DNA from: Stramenopiles sp. TOSAG23-6
Lineage: Eukaryota; Sar
Assembly (NCBI GenBank): GCA_900128565.1
Contig: LT636067.1
Location: forward strand, 286-18,078
Direction: 5' to 3'
DNA: 17,793 nucleotides
The translations under genes were made by a program, and so were the position numbers. The notes under the pieces are model-generated. The model had not been told where the DNA came from. It did no database searches and saw only the letters and a program-made list of their open reading frames with translations. Positions 9,801-17,793 of the stretch are shown piece after piece (within the stretch, counting starts at the first letter, position 1; each line of letters starts with the position of its first letter).

Positions 9801-12800
9801 CCAAACTACGATAGATTCATTTTGAGCAATAAATTCTGTCAAATAGAACAAGCGAACACGAGAAAGACAAAAAGTATCCAATAAAGGTACATCGATTTCA
9901 ACGAATAAGTTCTCATCCAGAAGCTCCTTACTAAACCAACCTTGTGTTATGTATGTCCCATCAAAAAGAGTACCTATTATATCATTAGTTGATCCTGGAT
10001 TTGAGCCAATGGGTTGCGTTGTTACAGATTTCGCTATTTTTGCCCAATTATTAGATTCGGGTCTCTTATATATTGCCATATGAGTTTCGCTACCGCAACC
10101 AAACCCATTTTCAAGACAATCTGTACCTCCATCCTCGGCTTTACATTTCTTTGATTGTAACGCGACTCCATTTTGAGCAAATTTATTAGACGGTAGCATT
10201 TCTTCAGCACAATAACACCACATTAGACCTGGGTATTCTACATCAAAAGGATCATCGGGAGTCTTGACAACTTTTCGTAATCCAAAATAGCGCCGAGGGC
10301 ATATAGCAGAACACGCTTTAAGTGAGAACTCCTGTAATAAAAACATTTCTGTGTAATGATAGAGAACCGCAGCGGTTATTTCTGGTTTCGATGCATCAGA
10401 GACATCACCAGCTACATAGCAATTTTCTCCACCTGTAATAATTGCAGATGGCGAGTCCACACTATCCTTCACAACTTCACGTGTGTATACAGCATTGTAT
10501 GCCGGATGAGGACTACAGGATTCCCAAATATTCCCGAGACACTCAACATTGCATTTGTTGTTAAGCGCATGTGTTGAATCATGTGCTAAATGATCCTGGC
10601 AGTAACATTGTTGGAAATCTCCGCGATTATTTCCTGTGGTATTGTCAATCACTCCACGAAGTGAAAATAAACGGGTATCACATAGAGCAGCACATTTACC
10701 CGGCGATGCAGGTGCAACAACACCCTCAACAATATCTTCGGGCTTCCCTAATTCTTTAACCGAAGTACAATTATTTGGAGCATCAGTTGCAGTACACCCA
10801 TTTCCTGAACACGAACCAAGATAAAGAGTTTTAGTGGTCACAAAAGTCCCGAATTGTTTTTTGACATATGCCATTGTGTTTTTACCTGATTTTCGAACAA
10901 AGTCTGATTCGCAACCTTCACACGTTGTAAACTCGATAATGCCACAGGCAAAAGGGCTAGCTTGCCATATATGCTGTCCTTCAATAAGTTCGTGTCCGGT
11001 CAAGCCAGTTAAAAGTATAGCATTTGAATTTGCCAAAGTACTCATAATCTGTCCTCTTTGCCCATTATCAAGTTTCTTCCTATTTTCGTATCCATCTTTT
11101 AGATGATACCAGCAACCTGCATAGCTCCACTCATCTACAAGAGCTTCAACGCGTATTTTCCGTCCAGGTGAATTACTAACTTTGTTGCCGTATAATTTAT
11201 ATGAAATATTTCCACCTCCTGCAATGTCAAAAGGATTTGTAATGAGAGTGCCTGAATTTTGATACCACATTGCATAATTTTCGTCGGCACATTGCCAGCA
11301 ATCGCCTGTACATTTACCAGTATTAGTGACCCATTTGCATGAAACATTGCCATCACATACACTTTTAGTAAAATCTGTGCATACAGCACATTCAGTTTCG
11401 CATGTTTTCACAGTGTTACCGCTCTTCACGAAACTTGAACACTCGTTTGAGCGAATGCCATTTGTATTTTGATCCCAACTCCCAATTGCAAAGTCAAATA
11501 TATTTCTCATTAGTAGCCTAGACTGATTATTCCAAAATGGATCCGGACTACTCGGTAAAAACTTAACATTTGCCAATGCGGGCCATTGCCAACCAGTGCG
11601 AGTAGGAAGAGTCAAAGTAATAGCCTGTGGAGTAGTAGAAGATTTACCCCATTGAAATTCAAGTGGCTGGAAATCAAATGCAAATAGTGAAAATGCCTGG
11701 TTCTCATCCGAGATCTTTTCACTTTTTTCTGCATCACTGAATATAAATGCATTAAATAAAGTAGAAGATGCACCACTTGCCAAAGATGGGTTTACGACCC
11801 CTGTACACTGAATGTACCCAAAGTCTCCTGAACCAATTTTATCCCAATTAGAACCAGCTTTACAAACTATTATAGATCCAATACCACTACTCATGTCAGC
11901 ACTATATGTGCAAGTACCCGAATCACCACCAATTGCAACTCCGTTGCTCCATTTATCATTCAGCGAACTGATTCTTAGAAGCCCGCATGTATTTTGGAAA
12001 AATATTTCAAAAAAAATTCGTTAGGTACAACATTTCGTATGAAAAATAAATTCGAAATTGAAAAAAAAAATAAAACATACATGTCATGACATTTGAATTT
12101 CCGGTAAAAAGAGGCAACGTTGTTCTAATTGTAATTTGTTCTGTAGCCACTCCACCATTTGCAGTTTTCCCACGAGTTTTAAACCGGAACCCATACACTT
12201 GTCCTGTCACACCTGCTTTGCGTGATCCTAACGGCGGAATAAGTTGAAATTTTGACATCACATCTTTTGGTCGACTACCGGGTAAAATAAGAGACTTTGA
12301 ATAACCAAATACATCTGGGGATGCCAAGCACACTTCCGGATTTATTTTTTTACCACGACATGGGATTGAACCAGCACTTGGGCCAGTTTCAAACTCACAG
12401 CATTGGGCACTTTTACATCGTTCCGTTGAAGAATGTGATACTGAAATGTCACAGAACTCCTTGTAACATGCATCGAGGTAAGTTGTTCCCCCAATAAGAC
12501 ATGTAGTTAAGTTATCGATATCAACTTTTACATTTACGGGGGCAGCAGGTACCCCATTAGAATTAATTGCAATGTTAAACTTTCTAGCGCCATCTTCTTC
12601 AACAGTGGTAAACTTAGCTTGCCATTCTGAAGGCTCATCTTTTAGTGATACAGCTACAGTACTGAAATCAGATATTTGCCCGTTATCTACAACAGCAATT
12701 TTTGTAAAGCGTACCAAATTAGCAAAGCTTTGGAGAGGCAAGCCCCAAGCCCAGTCTTTCCTTGGAGCATCTAGAATGTGGGCTTTCAAAGGAATACTTT

Positions 12801-15800
12801 GTACTAGATTCTCTACGAATTTATCAGATTCAGCAACAACTGTTAATATTTGAGATATTGCCCAATTATATGTTTCAAAATTTAGCTTGCCAATTATAGG
12901 AGTGCCCATTTTGCTGCCTCCAATTATCCATTGATTCAACTGATGTGCACTAAAAGGAAGGACTTGCGGATATACTAATAATGGAAAAGTCATTTCAGAG
13001 AATGACAATTCATTTGGAACTCTAACATCTAAAGTTGTATTTGATGTATCGGTAATATCTATAGTTAATGTAGCCTGTTTTTCGCATACGAAATTTTTCT
13101 TCTCAGATGGAAGATTATACGGTCGCCACTTACCTGGATTGTCTATATGCCTTACGATTGGCGTCATTTTAGTAGTAGAATCGTATCCTGTTGAAGTACT
13201 AACATTTGGAATATCCCATTTCCATTTACAATTGTTGTTTGTTTTTGAAACCGTGCAATCAGAAGACAAATAAATACCTTCGCATTGTGTTTTTACGCAA
13301 AAACCTCCAGATCCCCATGAACAAATACTTTGGGCTCTACATGCTGCAATATCTAATGACAAACAAGTTGAGCCGTTTTCTACACACCCAAAGGGATTCC
13401 ACTGAGAAATTAAAGTTTNTGCATCATTCACAATATTTATCATACTTGTTTGAGTAGACTTTGCATTGATTCCAGTCCATATTTCTGTAGAATGCCCAGT
13501 ATAAATAACTTTGAGCTTATCCAAAATATCCTGGATAAAACTGTGTTCAGCTTCAGTGTTTTCCACGAGAATTTCGCCACCATATCCTTTGCATATTTGT
13601 AGAGCTTCTGCTCGGGTTTTGACTTCTTCAGGAGCAGCATAAAATTTATAGCAAGATCCCGACTGCCGCCAGTACATGCCATCATTGCATTCCGTGTACA
13701 TATTACGAGTAAGTCTAACAAGTAGCTCAGCATTACCACCGTTTTCGAAGACTCTAGGATCTGATACTGCGCTAACTATAAATCCTGCGGTGTCATTATC
13801 AGCGGTAACATGGACCGAAACATATTCACTCATGCTATTAAAAAAATTTCCTGAAACATCACGAATAGTGACTATAAATGGGAGGGCGTGTCTACTTCCT
13901 TGAACAACCGAATCATCAACTTGGAGGATATTCAAAGTTTTTGGGGTGGCCCATGTTAGTGATGTAAACTCGATATACTGAACAATTTGGCCGCCATATG
14001 AGAGGTTATATTGGTCATCTCCATATGGTGTTGTAAAATCAACTCTTACAGTGATTACTTTTTCACACAAAGCTGGACTAAGAAGTTGAGTTTTACAAAG
14101 TTTACCATTTAGTGGATGGCACTGCGTCCTCCAAGATGTATACAATGCTTTATAATGTGTTCCATTCATAATTGGCCCACTAGTACCAGTATCCAGATCT
14201 AAAATTGTACCCTCAGTAGTGTCATCACACGAATCTCCAAGTGTTTTATCACATCCTAACCACATGGGAGTAGGAATAGTATTTGTACCCTGCATAATTG
14301 CACGAAAAATTCCAGGCCAGTCGCTGGTTTTTCTAATTACTGCCAATTGGCCATTCCAGTCCTTACATTTTTTATTGGCAACATCCCAACTGAGTTTTTC
14401 AGTATGCATGAGATAGCACAGACCATTTTCACGTGTTCCATTACAAACAGGCTGAGCAGCAAGACTGATTTTTATTTGAGATTTTGCATCGCTATTTGGT
14501 GCTTCGCCTTCTTCTAACCAAACACCCATATTGCTCATCATAGCGGAAGTTTGATACCTTTTCTGCGTATACAAATTTACTACAGCATACACAAAAAATT
14601 TAGGAATTTCATCAGTGAGATTATCTTTAGTGATCACTACGGAAGTAATACCATTGAAGGTAGATGCCGCAAGATGATCATTACAGGAATTATCACGACA
14701 CTCACTCATGTTATTTACATACTCTATATCTATAGCTAAATTATGGGTGTCCATATTTCCTTTGGCAAATATTCCAGCATGAATTCCAGATTTACAGATG
14801 GCAGAGTTCTGGCTGTATCCACTTTTTGCTGTATCACCATAAATTACACCTCTACTATTTAAACCACACCATGTTTCCCAAGCGTCATTCAGCGCGGTTG
14901 TTGTAGGACATTCAACGCGAAATGTGCCTCTGCTGAATCGCTGCATATTCAGCATTTCCTTTCCATACGTATCACATGTGATAGGAAGAACATTAGAAGG
15001 AGAAAATGGAGTCACAGCGATTGTTGGTTTAGCAACAGAATCACCATATCCCGTACCTTGGCAAGTTAAATCATTATTTTTTTCTGCTAACGTGTAACTT
15101 GTAGCAACCGCATTGCGTGTAAACATTTTCTCTTGAATTTCTTTGGCTGTACGGGCTACATTCCAGAATCTTATTTCAGATATAAGTCCACTAAAATACT
15201 TGTTAGCAGTTGATGCATTTCGCCCAATATGTATTTTCGTATCTGTTGAACTTACAACACTTGGTGCTTCAAACGGTACCCACTCACCTGGTATACCATC
15301 TATAAATGCTGCAATGGCATGCATTGAACCAGCTTTACCAACACCGCCACCTGGTCTAATGACACCTGCAATATGATGCCACTTACCGTCTGTTACAAGT
15401 GCATTAACGCTGGCAGTGTAAGTTGTAGCTCCTACTTTCAGAGCAAATGTTGCACCTTTTGGCGGACTTTGCCAAGGATAATACTCATAAGAAGATTTAC
15501 TCCATTTACGCGATGTTCCAGAAAAGCCGACCATATCGCCTCCCCATTTGGATCTCCAGTCATTTCCAACGGAGAGTGTGAAGCCGCATACCGACGATGC
15601 GATGACACCCTCGTAACAGTCCCCTATACATCTTATCCATGCTTCTACAGTAAGACCCACCGTGCTATTTTTCACGGGGCAAGGGGCAATATTAGAACTA
15701 GGTTGGACCATACAATATTCATTTGTACCATTAAAGCCAAGAGCTTGAGTATTACTATTGACGATAGATATGTCAAATTGAGCTATTAAGTTGTACCCTC

Positions 15801-16326
15801 CGTCATCACCATGCGGTTGTTGCACACAAAAACTAGTGGTGCCGTCTGCGCGTACTTTCCCATCTAGTTTTTTAAACATGAGAAATGTATAGCGATCTTG
15901 AGATAAATTAAGTAGTGTAATTGTAATATCCCCGGCTTTAGTTCCATCAGCTGTAACTTTTCCGTATTTCATAGTGTCACCTCCTCCATCAGGCCATATT
16001 TTCTGCAGTCCGTTAGTATATTCACTACAATGAACTGCTGTTCGACTAGACTTTGCAAAGTATCCCATTTTAGATAGAGTAAAGTAGTAATCTTTGCTAG
16101 CTTCATCGACAGTATATTTTAACTTTATCTGCTCACTTGGAATATATATAGTGCGTGCATCAGAAGATACTAAAGAAATGCTAGCGTCAACTGCATGAGC
16201 AAGGAAAATAAGCAGTAAACTAAAGACGACTAGAGAATTTTTCAACCAGGAATAATGCCGGCAGTAATACACTGGCATCCCATATGCACATGGCAACGCA
16301 CTATGCTTAAATATTCTTAAAATCAT
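3887..16326 (-). CDS. Giant multidomain cell-surface protein with lectin-type ectodomain and multi-pass membrane region (3' end missing)
   Basis: Five exons (complement of 12081-16326, 8557-11986, 7540-8457, 4953-7441 and 3887-4859) join in frame into at least 4,018 residues. The first in-frame ATG is at 16326; an ATG at 16278 is an alternative. Either gives a signal peptide with core VVFSLLLIFLAHAVDA, so the next 3,500 residues should be extracellular. Likely modules, by residue: LamG/concanavalin-like about 195-400 (DGKWHHIAGVIR, IHIGRN, EIRFWNVAR); C-type-lectin-like 625-755; Calx-beta-like 756-875; second C-type-lectin-like 875-1084 with a Cys-rich insert; WSC-like 1804-1914 and 1936-2059 (CAALC, CYC, C-GN spacing); discoidin-like 2061-2219; further beta-rich Calx-beta-like repeats to about 3500. 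From 3532 there are about nine hydrophobic segments, then a charged cytosolic tail. The order loosely recalls TRP-like channel proteins, but I do not assign the membrane domain. Many N-x-S/T sites fit secretion. The role may be adhesion or sensing (inference). The 3' end is lost at 3886/3887. Confidence 0.85.
4860..4952 (-). repeat. Introner-like intron 4 of the giant gene
   Basis: The 93-base intron begins GTACGTTTTCATATTG and ends CACAAGGCAT. Removal joins GAA T to AT CGT (EEWEYRGDTF) and keeps the frame open through both exons. It has a variant branch point CCTAAT (4893-4898, minus) 33 bases from the end. Its core reads GGACAAAATTTTGTAC, a changed but still largely self-complementary version. 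The AG in CACAAG cannot be used with the GT donor, because it shifts the frame. Confidence 0.9.
7442..7539 (-). repeat. Introner-like intron 3 of the giant gene
   Basis: The 98-base intron begins GTATGTTTTTTTTTT and ends ACCAAAATACAT. Removal joins GAC AT to T TAC CGA (ADDIYRGKSGG). TTCGTACGAA and CCTAAC (7475-7480, minus) are present. The 33 bases from CCTAAC to the end contain no AG. Its 5' half shares AACAAAAAAATCGAATTT with the two GCN5 introns, so these three form a subgroup. Confidence 0.92.
8458..8556 (-). repeat. Introner-like intron 2 of the giant gene, divergent copy
   Basis: The 99-base intron begins GTACGG and ends TTTTTCACATTACAT. Removal joins TCC AT to A TGC (GESICLAAGKTG) in frame. 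The interior is the most diverged of the complete copies: the TTCGTACGAA core is gone, while CCTAAC (8497-8502, minus) and the AATATTTTTCACATTACAT end remain. A CTACAG lies 22 bases before the end, but using it would break the frame. Confidence 0.87.
11987..12080 (-). repeat. Introner-like intron 1 of the giant gene
   Basis: The 94-base intron begins GTATGTTTTATTTTTTTTTT and ends TCCAAAATACAT. Removal joins ACA T to GC GGG (SNVMTCGLLRIS) and keeps the frame. The core is TTCATACGAA, one base from the palindrome. CCTAAC is at 12020-12025 (minus), and no AG occurs in the 33 bases from there to the end. Confidence 0.92.
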
Positions 16327-16630
16327 TGGATGAATAAGCACAAGTAAACTAGTGCTATTAGTATTACCCGGTGGTACGGTATACCCTCCAATTGCTATCT
16401 TTTAGTTTAGGAGTTACTCTCGGGCAGTTTTGACACGAAATCTGGGAAAATATGTAGACGTCGCGTGTCAATCAAATCACTTCAGTATCAAAAATAATTT
16501 GAGAATTTTTCTGTTGTCAGGAGAGAGAGCCTCACCAGAGAGGAAAATATTCTTGAAAGTAGCTGGAGAGAGTTAGTATATGGTACTTTAGTCCTTACAA
16601 TTATAGAGTAATACATTTTTAAAGATTCAG
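16327..16630. promoter_or_regulatory. Divergent intergenic region between the giant gene and GCN5
   Basis: The 304 bases lie between two divergent start codons and should contain both promoters. GA-rich motifs cluster on the GCN5 side: GGAGAGAGAG at 16520-16529, CAGAGAGG at about 16536-16543 and GGAGAGAG at about 16565-16572. They resemble those in the 1187-1634 spacer. No clear TATA box, RNA gene or small ORF is supported. Confidence 0.5.
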
Positions 16631-17741
16631 ATGACGGGAGTTAATGTTGGCGACGCATCACCTAATAAACGAATGCGCACATCATACGATGGCAACTTGA
16701 CACAAGGAGCATCGTCGAAATTTTCTACCTCTAGGAGTGGAGGAACAACCCACACCAGCACCGGCTCTTCAGCACAATCTGAGATTGTGCCAAAACGTCC
16801 TGTATCTCGTTCTGAACAAGCTAAGCTTGACTTGGCAAGTGGACGTTTATTTTTTAAAGTAATTTCAAATGATAACACTGATGAGAATATGATTAATTTG
16901 GTGATATTGAAAAATATATTTTCAAAACAGTTACCAAAAATGCCACCGCAATATATTATCCGGCTAGTGTTTGATCACAGACACCAATCTATAGTTCTTT
17001 TCAAGAAATACGATAATGGAGAACCTGCAAAAGTTGTTGGAGGGATATGTTTTCGAGTGTATGAAGAGCAAAAATTTGCAGAAATCGCTTTTTGCGCAAT
17101 TACCGCCTCGGAACAAGTTCAAGGGTATGGTACACTCGTTATGAATCAACTGAAAGAACACGTGAAAGTTCGTGGTTTGACCAATTTCCTTACGTATGCT
17201 GATAATTATGCCATTGGATATTTTAAGAAGCAAGGGTTTTCAAAAAAATTGTCAATGGAAAAGTCTCGTTGGCAAGGATTCATAAAAGATTATGATGGGG
17301 GTACCTTAATGGAGTGTTTCATACACCCGCGTATAGACTATAACAACATTGCTACTATGATTGCCCAGCAACGAAAATTTGTTTGTGATCGTATACGTGA
17401 AATATCTGGCTCAAATGTTGTATATCGTGGATTAGGCCGTTCTTTTTATTCAAACAAAAATTGTGATTTATGTATGTTTTATTTTTTTTTTAACAAAAAA
17501 ATCGAATTTATTTTTCGTACGAAATGTTGTACCTAACAAATTTAAGTTTTTTTTTTTTCAAATATTTTTCCAAAATACATATGATATACCCGGTGTAAGA
17601 GAATCTGGTTGGAGCCGTCCTCAAGTGATTGCTTTTCGTGATAAAATTAGACTTGCCACTAGTTTGCGTGGTCAATTACGTTCCATTACTAAAGATTTAA
17701 AGGAACAGAAGTGTATATGGCCATTTTTAGAACCTGTTGAT
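16631..17741 (+). CDS. GCN5/PCAF (KAT2) histone acetyltransferase, 3' part missing
   Basis: Exons 16631-17471 and 17581-17741 encode 334 residues. KAT2 enzymes transfer acetyl from acetyl-CoA to histone H3 lysines as the catalytic subunit of SAGA/ADA-type complexes in the nucleus. Residues 1-65 are Ser/Thr/Gly-rich and probably disordered; there is no PCAF-type N-terminal domain, as in yeast Gcn5. The GNAT fold spans about 85-235. Glu151 in FAEIAFCAI is the expected catalytic base, and VQGYGT (about 162-167) is the acetyl-CoA motif. YADNYAIGYFKKQGF follows, then KDYDGGTLMECFIHP. After the intron, YDIPGVRESGW and KCIWPFLEPVD match the linker leading into the bromodomain, which would start beyond the window. 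The start is the first ATG of the frame. Transcription is divergent from the giant gene. Confidence 0.95.
17472..17580 (+). repeat. Introner-like intron 1 of GCN5
   Basis: The 109-base intron begins GTATGTTTTATTTT and ends TCCAAAATACAT. Removal joins GAT TTA T to AT GAT ATA, giving NCDLYDIPGVRESGW, which matches the KAT2 family. It carries an intact TTCGTACGAA core (about 17514-17523) and CCTAAC (17532-17537). The one AG downstream of the branch point (17545-17546) would shift the frame. Confidence 0.93.
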
Positions 17742-17793
17742 GTATGTTTTATTTTTTTTTTTACAAAAAAATCGAATTTATTTTTCGTACGAA
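17742..17793 (+). repeat. Introner-like intron, 5' half only, cut by the window edge
   Basis: It begins GTATGTTTTATTTT after the codon GAT of KAT2 and is nearly identical to the 5' half of the intron at 17472. It ends exactly at TTCGTACGAA, the last ten bases of the window. Confidence 0.9.

Noticed and set aside
3887-16326. Treating the five long minus-strand frames as separate genes
   Set aside because: Each gap is one introner copy, all four junctions join in frame, and only the first exon has a signal peptide.
16327-16341. Start of the giant gene at 16341
   Set aside because: The codon there is GTG. The first in-frame ATG is at 16326, and eukaryotic starts are normally ATG.
438-17580. 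Bacterial-type repeat or CRISPR array interpretation of the repeated palindromic elements
   Set aside because: The copies are kilobases apart, inside eukaryotic genes, and have donor and branch motifs; there are no regularly spaced repeats or cas genes.
438-17580. U12-type (minor spliceosome) AT-AC introns
   Set aside because: The donor ATGTAYGT does not match the U12 ATATCC consensus, and the branch-to-end distance of 33-45 bases is too long for typical U12 introns. Kept only as an unresolved boundary reading.

Overview
The window is a nuclear fragment of a unicellular eukaryote. It carries four protein-coding genes with typically eukaryotic products: a cation-chloride cotransporter, transportin, a very large cell-surface protein and a GCN5-type histone acetyltransferase. 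Intergenic DNA is AT-rich, and the genes are split by short introns of about 93-113 bases. Stop codons look standard. I cannot place the organism from the sequence; an uncultured or little-studied marine-type protist is a guess. The window begins and ends inside an intron repeat, which is how a contig broken at a repeat looks.

Layout. 1-1186, minus: SLC12-family cotransporter, N-terminal part only. 1187-1634: divergent intergenic region. 1635-3839, plus: transportin, truncated and lacking an internal exon. 3887-16326, minus: one giant gene of five exons encoding at least 4,018 residues, with a signal peptide, LamG, two C-type-lectin-like, two WSC-like, a discoidin-like and Calx-beta-like modules, then a multi-pass membrane region. 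16327-16630: second divergent intergenic region. 16631-17741, plus: GCN5/KAT2 acetyltransferase, cut off just before the bromodomain. No operon-like or pathway link between the genes is apparent.

The main point of interest is the introns. Seven complete and four incomplete introns, spread over all four genes, are copies of one repeat family in the same orientation as the host gene. Each complete copy starts GTAYGT (one starts GTACGG), and most carry a core related to the palindrome TTCGTACGAA. Each has a branch-point-like CCTAAC or CCTAAT, and ends in ...AT (usually ACAT) instead of AG. All seven complete copies restore the reading frame only when removed as GT...AT, or as the equivalent TG...CA or AT...AC made possible by a duplicated AT. 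In three copies there is no AG at all between the branch point and the 3' end. This looks like an introner family, i.e. mobile DNA that creates introns, with a non-canonical 3' splice end.

Three truncated copies (both window ends and the junction at 3886/3887) all stop at the palindromic core. At 3886/3887 transportin and the giant gene are both cut off facing each other, so that junction is either a real rearrangement or an amplification/assembly chimera.
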